DNA of 64,000 nt from Nonlabens sp. MB-3u-79 (GCF_002831625.1 NZ_CP025116.1:62001-126000); one strand, 5' to 3'. Numbered from the stretch's first letter, positions 8,855-18,206 are shown. The notes: generated from the sequence alone by a model not told the origin. Made by a program: numbers and translations.

Positions 8855-8973
8855 TTTGAATGAATTTCATTAAAGATGAGTAATTAAAAGAAAAATCACG
8901 ACCTAATTTAGTTCAAACCACATATAACTGACGGTAAATAACCTTTATGTGTCGATGGATGGTAAAAAAATAT

Positions 8974-9612
8974 TTAAACTCCACTCACCACAAACCAAAC
9001 CATAGCAGCATGACTCAGGCTTCCTCCTAACACAAATAGGTGCCAGATCACGTGATTGAAATACAGTTTATTCCACACATAAAATACGATCCCTACCGTA
9101 AAGAAAATACCTCCTGAAATTAAGAGATTCATCTGTAAAAAAGTAAAGGCATCGCTTAAGGTCTGAAGGTCAAAGACAATCATCCATCCCATCACCAAGT
9201 ACAATACACTGGAAAAGGCTTCAAACTTTCCTGTAAAGAACAATTTCCAAATCGTACCAAATATTGCGACTCCCCAAACGGCAGCTAAAATATACCATCC
9301 GCTAGAGGATTCTAAAGTAATCAAACAAACTGGTGTGTAAGTTCCAGCTATAGAACCATAAATAGAAATATGGTCCAGTTTTCTAAGTTTAAATTTTAAA
9401 ACTCCTTCTTTTGCTCTGTGGTAAGACGTTGATGATACATACAAGAAAAGTTGGGATGAGCAATACACTAAAAGTGCCGCTAACATATAATCTATAGACC
9501 AATCTGCATTTGTAAATAGCCCAATGCTTATCCCTATAAAAAGTAGAAACCCAATCCCATGAGTAATAACATTCCAAACCTCTTCTAGGTCGGTTTGTAC
9601 TCTAGCCATCAA
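8974..9612 (-). CDS. Hemolysin III / PAQR-family membrane protein
   Basis: This 212-residue protein has about seven transmembrane helices and the family hallmarks EVWNVITHGIG near the start, STSYHRA in the middle and a C-terminal HVIWHLFVLGGSLSHAAM with the conserved histidines thought to bind metal. The family is widespread; proposed roles include membrane homeostasis and hydrolase activity, and 'hemolysin' is a historical name. The gene overlaps the upstream flavoprotein gene by 11 bp, so the two are co-transcribed. The annotated start could be the first or second ATG of MMARV; the difference is one residue. Confidence 0.85.
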   Translation of the reverse strand: MMARVQTDLEEVWNVITHGIGFLLFIGISIGLFTNADWSIDYMLAALLVYCSSQLFLYVSSTSYHRAKEGVLKFKLRKLDHISIYGSIAGTYTPVCLITLESSSGWYILAAVWGVAIFGTIWKLFFTGKFEAFSSVLYLVMGWMIVFDLQTLSDAFTFLQMNLLISGGIFFTVGIVFYVWNKLYFNHVIWHLFVLGGSLSHAAMVWFVVSGV

Positions 9613-10558
9613 GGGATTTATTTAGAAGTTCTTTTCTTGCCTCCTCGTATTCAGCAACCATATCTTTTACTACTTGAGCCGCTGGAATAATGTCATCTAT
9701 TAATCCTGAAACTTGTCCTATCTCAAGTTCGCCGTCGTTCATATCACCTTCAAACATTCCTTTTTTAGCTCTTGCTCTTCCTAAAAGTGTTTTTAATGCC
9801 TCTGGAGTGGGTGCTGTTTTGTACAACTCTTGAACATCGTTCCAAAATTTATTACGCATCATTCTTACTGGAGCCAGTTCTTTCAATGTCAAATGCGTTG
9901 CTCCTTCCGCAGCTTCTACAACAGCCTTTTTAAAATTAATGTGACTGCTTGCTTCATTTGTCGCGACAAATCTGCTTCCTACTTGTACTCCATCTGCGCC
10001 TAGAATCATTGCCGCAAGCATTCCTCGACCGGTAGCAATTCCGCCGGCGGCGATCAGTGGAATATCAATTGCTTTTGCCACTTGTGGAATTAAGGTCAAG
10101 GTGGTCGACTCTTCTCTGCCGTTATGTCCGCCAGCTTCAAAACCTTCGGCAACCACCGCATCTACTCCAGCTTCTTGTGACTTTAAGGCAAATTTTACCG
10201 AACTCACTACATGAACTACCGTAATACCAGCATCCTTTAATCGTTTGGTGTAGGTCTTAGGATTTCCTGCACTAGTAAAAACAATCGGCACTTTTTCTTC
10301 AATGATAATTTCTAGAATTTCTTCAAGATCCGTATACAACAAGGGTACGTTGACACCATAAGGCTTATCTGTTCCCGCTTTTGTTTTTTGGATGTGTTCT
10401 CTCAATACCTCAGGGTACATGGAGCCTGCTCCTATTAAACCCAACCCACCAGCGTTGCTTACTGCGGTGACTAATTTATGTCCACTTGCCCAAATCATCC
10501 CGCCTTGAATGATAGGGTATTTAATATTGAATAATTTTGTGATGGAATTTTGTGGCAT
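9602..10558 (-). CDS. Nitronate monooxygenase-like NAD(P)H-dependent flavoprotein
   Basis: This 318-residue protein is an FMN-binding TIM barrel of the nitronate monooxygenase / FabK family. Visible motifs are the start NIKYPIIQGGM, then AEGFEAGGHNG and LIAAGGIATGRGMLAAMILGADGVQVGSRF (here split: LIAAGGIATG, then GADGVQVGSRF) around the flavin phosphate site. Members oxidise nitronates or reduce enoyl-ACP; the exact substrate is not decided by these motifs. It heads a two-gene unit with the hemolysin III-like gene and has a good TAnnTTTG box upstream. It lies just upstream of the NO-sensor operon, but no functional link is shown. Confidence 0.85.
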   Translation of the reverse strand: MPQNSITKLFNIKYPIIQGGMIWASGHKLVTAVSNAGGLGLIGAGSMYPEVLREHIQKTKAGTDKPYGVNVPLLYTDLEEILEIIIEEKVPIVFTSAGNPKTYTKRLKDAGITVVHVVSSVKFALKSQEAGVDAVVAEGFEAGGHNGREESTTLTLIPQVAKAIDIPLIAAGGIATGRGMLAAMILGADGVQVGSRFVATNEASSHINFKKAVVEAAEGATHLTLKELAPVRMMRNKFWNDVQELYKTAPTPEALKTLLGRARAKKGMFEGDMNDGELEIGQVSGLIDDIIPAAQVVKDMVAEYEEARKELLNKSLDG

Positions 10559-10588
10559 GAAGGTGATTGCTTGAATTTAAACTTGATG

Positions 10589-10596
10589 CAAATTTA
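10589..10596 (-). promoter_or_regulatory. Flavobacterial -7 box (TAAATTTG) for the nitronate monooxygenase gene
   Basis: Exact match to TAnnTTTG on the minus strand, 30 bp before the ATG at 10558. Confidence 0.55.
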
Positions 10597-10782
10597 AGAA
10601 TATTCCATGGGTAAATGCATCGCGCCAAACCCTTTTCGTCCGTCGCTATCGCTTCCTGATATTTTTCCCTTCGGCTTAAAGGAAAGGCTTCGACTGAGAG
10701 TCATTTGAACTAATAGTCGGTAGTAAATAGTTTATTTCTAAGAATATCTGCTATGCTTGTTTATAAAAAGTAATTGTTACAA

Positions 10783-12363
10783 CTATCGAACCACCACTTT
10801 GTAGGTAGTCTCTTTTTGATCAATTCTAAAAAGATAGAACCCGGCAGCAACTTGATGGAGGTCTATACGATCATCTTGTAGTGCTGATTGTTCAAAAACG
10901 AGTTGTCCTTGTAAGTTGTAGAGTTGGAAAGAGGTGACGTTTTCGCCTGGAGCGGTATTGAAAATCAACTCTTTATCTTTTACATAATAATTAAAATCCT
11001 GAGCATTGAAACTGGTCGTACTTAAGGTTTGTTGTGCGGCTCCAAAATCAGGAATTCCATAACCCAACAAATTATCTGGAGTCATGGCTTGATGAGCACT
11101 GGCTCGCACGGCATCGACTATTTGTTGAGGTGTAAGGTTGGGGAAGGCTTGCATCAAACAAGCTACCGAACCACTAATCAATGGTGCGCTAAAAGAGGTG
11201 CCACTTGTAGCTACCAGATTCCCAGATTCGTCTATAGTTGCCGTAGCGCTTCCTTGGGCGGCAATATCAGGACGTATGCGACCATCTACCGTGGGGCCGA
11301 TACTGGAAAAACTTGATTTTACTTCTGTGGCAGTCACAGCGCCTATAGAAAATGCTCCCAACGCATCTGCCGGGGCAGCATTGTAGGGATGAAGATTGCT
11401 ATTACCTGAGTTTCCTGCGCTGGTAACCACTACAATTCCTTTCTGAAAAGCAACATTAGTTCCTCGGGAAATAAAGGCTGTGATACCGTTCATATCTTGA
11501 TAATCGAGGCTTTCGGCGGTGTTGTCAAAATCTAAATAACCTAGAGATACATTGATCACATCAACACCAAGAGAATCTGCACGCTCTGCGGCTTGCACCC
11601 AATAAGACATTTCTGCTGGAGTTTCTTGTAAGGCTTCTTCTGTACGGAATAAATGATATCGGGCATCTGGTGCTGTTCCTTCAAAGTTACCAGGGTCATT
11701 TCCAGCCATCACGCTCAATACTCTTGCTCCGTGATAGTGGTCTTCATAAATAGTCGCATCTCGATCTACAAAATCCCAACCGCCAGCAATGCCATTGCTA
11801 GTGCGCAATTGCGCAAAACCCGTATTGACATCTACATTGGGAAAGCCAGAATCAGTCACGGCAATGAGCATACCAGAACCTGTATTTCCTGTATTATGCA
11901 AATCGTCTAGACCTATCATTTGTATTTGATTTGTTGCCGTACCATAAGCCAGTGGTGTGGTGACTGTCTGAGCAAACTTATCTCGATAACTTCTAGAGGC
12001 ACTTTTTGTAGGGTCGGCGTAATCGATGCTGGACACAAAAGCGAGATTTGCTAGCGCATCAATATGGGTAGTAGTTCCTACCACATGTACGCAATTGAAC
12101 CATTTGGACTGGGCTTTGTAAGTGATTCCCGGTTGGGCTTTGATCTGTGCGACATACAACTGATTTACAGGCATATCTCTATCGTCTATAGGAATGCTGT
12201 GCCTGGCTTTTCGGTCTAGTGATCTTTGAGTTAAAATACTCTGTGGGTTGGTAAGTGACGCCACCGTATTGGGTTTATCAGCAAAGTAAATCCAAGCGTG
12301 AAAATCTTGGGCACTGGCCAAGCTCGTTATTAAACCAACAACTAAAAACAACAGGTTTTTCAT
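10783..12363 (-). CDS. Secreted S8 subtilisin-like protease with T9SS sorting domain
   Basis: This 526-residue protein has a signal peptide (MKNLLFLVVGLITSLASAQ), a short propeptide-like region, and a peptidase S8 domain from about 125 to 440. The catalytic triad is D171 (VTDSGFPN), H211 (HYHGARV) and S390 (SGTSFSAP), with oxyanion N318 in SAGNSG. The last 75 residues are beta-rich, with VTSFQLYNLQGQLV and a C-terminal TYKVVVR, a type A type IX secretion sorting domain that directs export and surface attachment or release. It is monocistronic; its upstream side is the 12.4-13.7 kb repeat region, so its promoter must lie in or beside repeats. Confidence 0.92.
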   Translation of the reverse strand: MKNLLFLVVGLITSLASAQDFHAWIYFADKPNTVASLTNPQSILTQRSLDRKARHSIPIDDRDMPVNQLYVAQIKAQPGITYKAQSKWFNCVHVVGTTTHIDALANLAFVSSIDYADPTKSASRSYRDKFAQTVTTPLAYGTATNQIQMIGLDDLHNTGNTGSGMLIAVTDSGFPNVDVNTGFAQLRTSNGIAGGWDFVDRDATIYEDHYHGARVLSVMAGNDPGNFEGTAPDARYHLFRTEEALQETPAEMSYWVQAAERADSLGVDVINVSLGYLDFDNTAESLDYQDMNGITAFISRGTNVAFQKGIVVVTSAGNSGNSNLHPYNAAPADALGAFSIGAVTATEVKSSFSSIGPTVDGRIRPDIAAQGSATATIDESGNLVATSGTSFSAPLISGSVACLMQAFPNLTPQQIVDAVRASAHQAMTPDNLLGYGIPDFGAAQQTLSTTSFNAQDFNYYVKDKELIFNTAPGENVTSFQLYNLQGQLVFEQSALQDDRIDLHQVAAGFYLFRIDQKETTYKVVVR

Positions 12364-12675
12364 AGGCTTTAAATTTACGAAATTTTTATCCTATATTTTT
12401 TCCTCTAGAAAGGACCGTTATTTTCTTTATACTGACATTTTAGAGTGGGTTCGAGTTCAAGTTCATTTTACCGCTTCTTTCCCCAACCCTAAAGGGTGGA
12501 AGCTATTCTTTTAATTGTCATTCCGCTCTTGATGCAGAATCTATTTGTGTCTTGTCATTCCGCACTTGATGCGGAATCTGTTTATACTTTCTCGGTTTTT
12601 CATTTCATACATTCCCATCCAATAAACATCGCAACACCCATCCCAACCTTCCCTCAAGGGAAGGCTTTTAATCGT
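12364..12675. repeat. Mixed repeat remnants upstream of the subtilase
   Basis: Gene-free. 12398-12467 is an isolated copy of the 97-bp array unit (GAAAGGACCG block, then TTCGAGTTCAAG hexamers). 12487-12496 is CCCTAAAGGG, also found inside the glycosyltransferase at 40041 and 40116. 12517-12541 and 12554-12579 are two hairpins of the TTCCGCACTTGATGCGGAA type; the second has an 8-bp stem and 5-nt loop. 12648-12665 is the hairpin CCTTCCCTCAAGGGAAGG. Confidence 0.8.
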
Positions 12676-13694
12676 TTTTTCAAGTTCGAATTCAACTTCA
12701 ACTTCTCTGGCCTATCCTAAATCCTTTCCAAAGGAAAGGACCGTTATTTTCTTTAAACTTGCTTTTGAGAGTAGATTCCAGTTCGAGTTTGAGTTCGAGT
12801 TCTGTGTCCTATCCTAAATCCTTTCCAAAGGAAAGGACCGTTATTTTCTTTATACTGACATTTTAGAGTGGATTCAAGTTCGAGTTCGAGTTCAAGCTCT
12901 CTGGCCTATCCTAAATCCTTTCCAAAGGAAAGGACCGTTATTTTCTTTATACTGACATTTTAGAGTGGGTTCAAGTTCGAATTCAACTTCAACTTCTCTG
13001 GCCTATCCTAAATCCTTTCCAAAGGAAAGGACCGTTATTTTCTTTATACTTGCTTTTTAGAGTGGATTCAAGTTCGAGTTCGAGTTCTGTGTACTATCCT
13101 AAATCCTTTCCAAAGGAAAGGACCGTTATTTTCTTTATACTTGCTTTTTAGAGTGGGTTCAAGTTCGAATTCAAGTTCAAGTTCAAGTTCTCTGGCCTAT
13201 CCTAAATCCTTTCCAAAGGAAAGGACCGCTGTTTTCTTTATACTGGCTTTTGAGAGTGGATTCAAGTTCGAATTCAAGTTCAAGTTCTGTGTCCTATCCT
13301 AAATCCTTTCCAAAGGAAAGGACCGTTATTTTCTTTATACTGGCTTTTGAGAGTGGGTTCGGGTTCGAGTTCAAGTTCAAGTTCGAGTTCTGTGTCCTAT
13401 CCTAAATCCTTTCCAAAGGAAAGGACCGTTATTTTCTTTATACTGGCTTTTGAGAGTGGGTTCGGGTTCGAGTTCGGGTTCGAGTTCAAGTTCTCTGTCC
13501 TATCCTAAATCCTTTCCAAAGGAAAGGACCGCTGTTTTCTTTATACTGGCTTTTGAGAGTGGGTTCGAGTTCGAGTTCGGTTTCGAGTTCTGTGTCCTAT
13601 CCTAAATCCTTTCCAAAGGAAAGGACCGTTATTTTCTTTATACTGACATTTTAGAGTGGATTCAAGTTCGAATTCAAGTTCAAGTTCGAGTTCA
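12676..13694. repeat. Ten-unit 97-bp tandem array with nested TTCRAG hexamers
   Basis: The block AGGACCG recurs at 12737, 12834, 12931, 13028, 13119, 13222, 13319, 13422, 13525 and 13622, giving spacings of 97, 97, 97, 91, 103, 97, 103, 103 and 97. All spacings differ by multiples of six because each unit joins a near-constant block of about 70 bp to a variable run of TTCAAG/TTCGAG hexamers. The constant block contains the hairpin TCCTTTCCAAAGGAAAGGA. The array runs from the mnmA stop codon towards the subtilase promoter. Open frames through it (FKFEFE or ELELEL peptides) are not genes. Confidence 0.95.
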
Positions 13695-13698
13695 TTTT

Positions 13699-14895
13699 CT
13701 AAGCAATTACTCCAGAACCTAAACACTCATTATCTTGATACCAAGCCACAAATTGTCCTGGAGAAATGGCACTTTGCTCGTCATCAAAAATAACGTACAG
13801 CCCATTTTCTGTACGATGCAATGTCGCTTTCTCCAAAGTCTGACGGTAACGTATACGTGCCATTACTTCTAGAGTACTTCCTATTTCTATCTCTAGATCT
13901 TCTCTGATCCAGTGTGTTTCGGCGGCTGTCACAAAAAGTCCGCGTCTGTATAATCCTGGATGTTTTTTTCCTTGACCTACATAAATCGTATTGGTAATCA
14001 CGTCTGTTTCAATGACAAAAAGCGGCTCTGGCGTTCCTCCTACAGCGAGTCCTTTACGCTGTCCACGTGTAAAATAATGCGCCCCTTGATGTTGTCCAAC
14101 TTTTTTTCCTTCTGTTGGATGGTATTTCCGCTTTCGCGAAAGCGTTACCAGTTCATTATCCCGGCCAGCATCTTTTACAGGAACAAGTTCTAGCATCTTC
14201 TCGCGACTGGTTTGCGCAGCAATTTCCACAATATCGCCGAGTTTAGGTTTCAATTGCTGTTGTAAAAAATCTGGTAGTCGTACTTTTCCTATAAAACACA
14301 ATCCTTGAGAATCCTTTTTACCAGCAGTAATTAAATTCTGAGCAGCGGCTATTTCTCTCACTTGAGGTTTCTGTAAATGACCTATTGGAAAGAGCGTTTT
14401 GGCGAGTTGTTTTTGAGAAACCTGACACAAAAAATAGCTTTGATCCTTATTTGTGTCTGCACCACCTATCAAATGATGTATTTCTTGACCGTTTTCTATA
14501 CTTGTTGTTTTCTGGCAGTAATGACCTGTTGCTACAAAATCAGCACCTAGTTCTAAGGCAATATCCATAAAGACATCAAACTTGATCTCGCGATTGCAAA
14601 GCACATCTGGATTAGGTGTGCGCCCACGAGCGTACTCGTCAAACATATAATCTACAATGCGCTCCTTATATTGATTGCTTAAATCTACCGTCTGAAATGG
14701 AATCCCCAACTTATCTGCGACCAGCATCGCATCATTAGAATCTTCTAACCACGGACACTCATCGCTTATAGTCACGGTATCATCGTGCCAGTTTTTCATA
14801 AACAAACCGATAACCTCGTGACCTTGTTCTTTTAATAAATATGCAGCAACGCTAGAGTCTACGCCACCAGAAAGTCCTACTACTACTTTTGCCAT
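13699..14895 (-). CDS. mnmA: tRNA-specific 2-thiouridylase MnmA
   Basis: This 398-residue enzyme thiolates U34 of tRNA-Lys, -Glu and -Gln. The PP-loop ATP site is GLSGGVDSS (residues 7-15). The two catalytic cysteines are C100 (VLCNREIKF) and C200 (GLCFIGK), and GHYC at 124-127 is conserved. Length is slightly above the usual 360-370. Residues around 250 read LSRKRKYHP, encoded by a copy of the genomic palindrome, at a point where MnmA proteins tend to vary. The stop TAG is followed within 6 bp by the hexamer array. A TATTTTTG -7 box ends 4 bp before the ATG, implying a very short or absent 5' leader. Confidence 0.96.
   Translation of the reverse strand: MAKVVVGLSGGVDSSVAAYLLKEQGHEVIGLFMKNWHDDTVTISDECPWLEDSNDAMLVADKLGIPFQTVDLSNQYKERIVDYMFDEYARGRTPNPDVLCNREIKFDVFMDIALELGADFVATGHYCQKTTSIENGQEIHHLIGGADTNKDQSYFLCQVSQKQLAKTLFPIGHLQKPQVREIAAAQNLITAGKKDSQGLCFIGKVRLPDFLQQQLKPKLGDIVEIAAQTSREKMLELVPVKDAGRDNELVTLSRKRKYHPTEGKKVGQHQGAHYFTRGQRKGLAVGGTPEPLFVIETDVITNTIYVGQGKKHPGLYRRGLFVTAAETHWIREDLEIEIGSTLEVMARIRYRQTLEKATLHRTENGLYVIFDDEQSAISPGQFVAWYQDNECLGSGVIA
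14128..14144. repeat. CTTTCGCGAAAG palindrome, copy 2
   Basis: 17 of 18 bp matched, inside mnmA, read as LSRKR. Confidence 0.95.
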
Positions 14896-14899
14896 ACTG

Positions 14900-14907
14900 C
14901 AAAAATA
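14900..14907 (-). promoter_or_regulatory. -7 box (TATTTTTG) for mnmA
   Basis: Exact TAnnTTTG match on the minus strand, only 4 bp before the ATG, the same spacing as at rluF. Confidence 0.55.
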
Positions 14908-15058
14908 CGATAAGAGCAGTCGATAAAAGTTGCCAACTGATTAGATTTTTCTTATTGTGGAAAGTAATTTATCTATCAAATAACTTCCTGTTTTGAAGGC
15001 CTTATAAACAATTTAAATAGTTTGTTTTCGTTATTTTGCAACTTGAAAAAGAAAAGAA

Positions 15059-16033
15059 ATGAAGACTGCTTTTAAAAAATATACTGTTGCAGCACTTGCA
15101 CTAGTCACCATCGTATTTATTTCATGTGAAGATGCAGATGATAATGGGAATATCATAGATCCTAATAACTCTGCATACGACTTGACAGAAACCAACACCG
15201 ATTTGAGTATTCTCAATACGGCATTGATACAAACAGGTCTGGACGCGACATTAGATTCACAAGGAACCTATACCGTTTTTGCTCCTAATAATGCGGCTTT
15301 CAATCAGTATTTTACGGCAAACGGTTATGCCAATATTGAAGCAGTTCCTATAGCAGAGTTAAGAGCCATTTTACTATACCACGTTATTAATGCTGAGGTA
15401 ACTAGCGATTTATTAAGTACTGGTTATGTAAAAACTCTAGGTAAAGATGAAGAAGTGGAAGCTCTAGACTTATTTATAGAGGCTACTACTCCGGTTGTAT
15501 TAAACGGCAGTGCCCATGTAACACAAGCTGATATTGAGGTAGATAATGGAGTGGTTCATATTATTGACGGAGTTTTAGACTTACCTACTATAGCCACTCT
15601 AATTGCTGCAAATCCAGAATTTAGTAATCTAGAAACCGCACTTTTACAACAAGGATTAGAAATCACTTTATCCAATACAAATGGGACCATGCAAGATCCA
15701 TTTACTTTGTTTGCTCCTACAGACGATGGGTTTCAAGCTTTAATAGCCTTAGATCCTATGGACGGTCTTACTAACCTACAAGACATTCTTGACCTGACCA
15801 ATCTAACCGATATCTTATTATATCATGTAGTAGGAAACGAACGCATACGCTCTGGAGATATCAGTAATGGACTCGTAATTGATCCTATTACCGCAGGAAC
15901 CTTTTCTATAGACACCATGTCTGGCATTGTCATCACTGATGCACAGATGACGCAAGCCAACATAACTGCTACAAATGTTACTGCTGTCAATGGAGTCATT
16001 CATACTTTAGATATTGTGATACGACCTATGTAA
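15059..16033 (+). CDS. Lipoprotein with two fasciclin (FAS1) domains
   Basis: This 324-residue protein has a lipoprotein signal peptide with the lipobox ending at C23 (VFISC), followed by an acidic linker (EDADD), which in Bacteroidota can act as a surface-export signal. Two FAS1 repeats follow, about 40-175 and 180-324, marked by YTVFAPNNAAF and FTLFAPTDDGF and by the second-half motifs ILLYHVINAEV and ILLYHVVGNER. FAS1 proteins mediate adhesion at the cell surface. It is monocistronic, divergent from mnmA and closed by a terminator. Confidence 0.92.
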   Translation: MKTAFKKYTVAALALVTIVFISCEDADDNGNIIDPNNSAYDLTETNTDLSILNTALIQTGLDATLDSQGTYTVFAPNNAAFNQYFTANGYANIEAVPIAELRAILLYHVINAEVTSDLLSTGYVKTLGKDEEVEALDLFIEATTPVVLNGSAHVTQADIEVDNGVVHIIDGVLDLPTIATLIAANPEFSNLETALLQQGLEITLSNTNGTMQDPFTLFAPTDDGFQALIALDPMDGLTNLQDILDLTNLTDILLYHVVGNERIRSGDISNGLVIDPITAGTFSIDTMSGIVITDAQMTQANITATNVTAVNGVIHTLDIVIRPM

Positions 16034-16053
16034 CTAAAATATCTCCAAAATTT

Positions 16054-16087
16054 TAAAAAGTCTCGCTCTTCGGCGGGACTTTTTTTA
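16054..16087 (+). terminator. Terminator after the fasciclin lipoprotein gene
   Basis: AAAAAGTC-CGC stem with its GCG-GACTTTTT complement around a TCTTC loop, then a T run, 20 bp after the stop. Confidence 0.8.
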
Positions 16088-16115
16088 TTCTATATTTACC
16101 ATAATAGCGCATTTT

Positions 16116-16583
16116 ATGAATAGGATCAATTACCCAGAATTTAAAAAAACCATCAATACGCACTGTCTTGAAACAGTGGGGGAACGATTAACAACTATTG
16201 AAAAAAACCTAGACTCCTTAATGGACGCTAAGCGTAATGAAACAAAAAGTAGTGCTGGAGATAAGTATGAAACCGGTAGAGCCATGATTCAAAATGAAGA
16301 AGAGCTCTACAAAAGGCAACGTGCTGAAACTTCTAAAATCCTCGATCAATTGCTACGTATCGATCCAGATAAAGAATGCCAACAGATAGAACCTGGAGCA
16401 TTAGTTCTATTGCCTACTGGTTTATTCTATGTAGCTGCTGGAATGGGTAAACTTTCCGTGAATGAAATGGACTGTTTTGCGATATCATTATCTTCCCCTA
16501 TAGGTCAAGCATTGAAAGGTAAAAAAACAGGTGAAGTCATTAGGTTTCAAGATCAAGATGTGATCATTTTAAAAGTGTATTAA
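16116..16583 (+). CDS. GreA/GreB-like C-terminal domain protein
   Basis: This 155-residue protein has a helical N-terminal half (YPEFKKTINTHCLETV, then KSSAGDKYETGRAMIQNE) and a small beta domain at the end (PGALVLLPTGLFYVAAGMGKL, interrupted here, then SSPIGQALKGKKTGEVI). The SPIGQALKGKKTGE motif is that of the GreA/GreB C-terminal domain, so the protein probably binds RNA polymerase. The N-terminal half is not a canonical Gre coiled coil. Homologues in this phylum are often labelled '3-oxoacyl-ACP synthase', which nothing in the sequence supports. The next gene starts 20 bp downstream. Confidence 0.7.
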   Translation: MNRINYPEFKKTINTHCLETVGERLTTIEKNLDSLMDAKRNETKSSAGDKYETGRAMIQNEEELYKRQRAETSKILDQLLRIDPDKECQQIEPGALVLLPTGLFYVAAGMGKLSVNEMDCFAISLSSPIGQALKGKKTGEVIRFQDQDVIILKVY

Positions 16584-16603
16584 TAATTAAGTGCTTTTCT
16601 GTT

Positions 16604-17062
16604 ATGTCCTCTAAATTGAATAAACAATTAAGCGAATTAGTCTCTTTTATTAAAAAGGGTGACCAATTCAACCCTAAGGTTTCCAATAAAGGCACGTACT
16701 GGCATCTGGATCACAGTTTACAGGTATTGCATGCCATTTTAAAAGCTTTGACCAACTCTAATCCAGAAGATTACCAACCTAAGTTCTCGTTGCCTAAGTT
16801 GATGATCATGACAACAGGCTTTATTCCGCGAGGAAAAGGTCGCGCACCTAAGCAAACTATACCTGCAGGCAAAATTTCAGAAGAAGAGTTGTTTTCTGCC
16901 CTTGAGAAAATTAAAGAAGCAAAAAAAAACCTCAACGACTTATCAAAAAACAACCACTTTAGACATCCGCTTTTTGGGTGTTTAAATCTGAATGATGCGA
17001 TTAAGTTTATGAGGATTCACACCCAGCATCACTTAAAAATCATGAGGGATATTGTGAAGTAA
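16604..17062 (+). CDS. DUF1569 / DinB-like four-helix protein
   Basis: This 152-residue protein is predicted all-helical, with spaced histidines: H42/H45 in WHLDHSLQV, HPLFG near residue 124, and HTQHHLKIMRDI at the end. This pattern matches DUF1569, a member of the DinB metal-binding superfamily. No enzymatic function is established. It follows the Gre-like gene by 20 bp and is closed by a terminator shared with the convergent gene. Confidence 0.75.
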   Translation: MSSKLNKQLSELVSFIKKGDQFNPKVSNKGTYWHLDHSLQVLHAILKALTNSNPEDYQPKFSLPKLMIMTTGFIPRGKGRAPKQTIPAGKISEEELFSALEKIKEAKKNLNDLSKNNHFRHPLFGCLNLNDAIKFMRIHTQHHLKIMRDIVK

Positions 17063-17112
17063 TGACTTGTAGCACAAATAAATAGGAGTCTATCGATGAC
17101 TTCCTTTAAAAC

Positions 17113-17147
17113 AAAAAAAATCCAGCTTTTTGAGTTGGATTTTTTTT
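17113..17147. terminator. Bidirectional terminator between convergent genes
   Basis: About 10-bp stem (AAAAAATCCA with TGGATTTTTT) with A and T tracts on both sides, so it can end both the DUF1569 gene and the minus-strand gene at 17167. Confidence 0.8.
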
Positions 17148-17166
17148 GATGTATGAGTTGAAATAC

Positions 17167-17532
17167 TTACTCCTCTTCTTCGTCTTTTTTCTTGACCTTA
17201 GGAACAAATAAGGCTGCCCTTTCCAATAATTTTTCAGACACTTTGAACTCTCCACTAAACTCATAAGTGGCGTCTTCTCTGCTGAATTTGAAATAAGCAG
17301 TCTTAGCCCATCTTAAGTCGGTTGCTTTTTTAAGAAATTGCTCGTGTGTAAGGATTTCTTCTACCTCATCATTTTTCCATACGAGTACACGATAAATACC
17401 TACTCCATTTTTCATACTTCTCTCGATAACCTCTCTAAAAGCGTCTGATGAGAATACCTGTACGCCTTCTTCAGTAACCTTGTAGTCAAGGTCTTTAAAT
17501 AAGATAGCAGTTAAGAATTGTTCTAAAGTCAT
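17167..17532 (-). CDS. Small conserved hypothetical protein
   Basis: I place the start at the ATG at 17532 (MTLEQFLTAILF, 121 residues). The longer frame begins at a TTG that is part of the -7 promoter box, so it cannot be the start. The protein is soluble, alpha/beta, with a strongly charged tail (KVKKKDEEEE). No family is recognised. It is monocistronic and ends at the bidirectional terminator at 17113-17147. Confidence 0.75.
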   Translation of the reverse strand: MTLEQFLTAILFKDLDYKVTEEGVQVFSSDAFREVIERSMKNGVGIYRVLVWKNDEVEEILTHEQFLKKATDLRWAKTAYFKFSREDATYEFSGEFKVSEKLLERAALFVPKVKKKDEEEE

Positions 17533-17553
17533 GGTTCTTTTTATTATAGATGG

Positions 17554-17561
17554 CAAAGGTA
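17554..17561 (-). promoter_or_regulatory. -7 box (TACCTTTG) for the gene at 17167
   Basis: Exact TAnnTTTG match 21 bp before the ATG at 17532; it excludes the in-frame TTG at 17556 as a start. Confidence 0.6.
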
Positions 17562-17699
17562 CTGCTATCCTCTTTTATATTAATGAATAGCACTTATAAT
17601 TATAGACATTCCAGCGATACTAATTATAGAATACCATAACTAGTATCATTTTACTTTCTCGCTATGCTTATAGGTAGGCAGGATAGCAGCACTCTTTTT

Positions 17700-18206
17700 C
17701 TAAGAGTGTTGCCCAAAAGGATTTTGCGGATCATAACCCGGTTCAAATTGTGCCTTTACGTGAGGTTTATTTAAATCCAGAATGGTAAAAACACCTAGAA
17801 GAACTCCCAAGATACCGGTGATACAATTGATTATGGCGATGGCAAAAATAAAATTATAATTGCGTCGCTCCTTAATATATTTTCCAGCTAATAAAGTTAA
17901 AATACCAATGCTAACGGTAATTATAAATCCCACTGCTCCTATAATAATAAAAATATTCCCTGGATGAAATGGCATGTCCTGACCGTGATTCATAGATCCA
18001 AATGTCAAGGCAGTACCTACAAACATATAGAGTAAGAAGAATAACGAAAATAAAATCGTCAAGATTCCCTTTACCAAATGCAGGGTCGCAAAAGTGCTTA
18101 AATTATCAGTAGGCATATACTGGTAATAAGGCTGTTGGTATTGTTTTTGTTGCTGAGAAAAATCAGATGGGCGCTGTTGATTTTCCTGATTTTGATTCGT
18201 TTCCAT
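17700..18206 (-). CDS. Hypothetical three-helix membrane protein with Q/P/Y-rich N-terminus
   Basis: This 168-residue protein starts with about 35 residues rich in Q, N, P and Y (for example QQKQYQQPYYQY), a likely disordered cytoplasmic tail. Three transmembrane helices follow at about 45-70, 83-110 and 118-145, and a short polar C-terminus ends in QNPFGQHS. It resembles the small tailed membrane proteins common in Flavobacteriia. No function is recognised. It stands alone between the gene at 17167 and rluF. Confidence 0.7.
   Translation of the reverse strand: METNQNQENQQRPSDFSQQQKQYQQPYYQYMPTDNLSTFATLHLVKGILTILFSLFFLLYMFVGTALTFGSMNHGQDMPFHPGNIFIIIGAVGFIITVSIGILTLLAGKYIKERRNYNFIFAIAIINCITGILGVLLGVFTILDLNKPHVKAQFEPGYDPQNPFGQHS

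Noticed and set aside
12676..13694. Regular repeats that could suggest a CRISPR array
   Set aside because: Units are nearly identical over their whole length, with no unique spacers, and no cas genes are nearby; it is a minisatellite.
12496..13726. Open frames with FEFNFNF or ELELELEFELE peptides
   Set aside because: Produced by the hexamer repeat; no start context or conserved domain.
16116..16583. Annotation as 3-oxoacyl-ACP synthase
   Set aside because: No thiolase fold or active-site Cys; the SPIGQALKGKKTGE motif is Gre-like.
17533..17556. TTG start for the hypothetical gene at 17167
   Set aside because: The TTG is the last three bases of the TACCTTTG promoter box.
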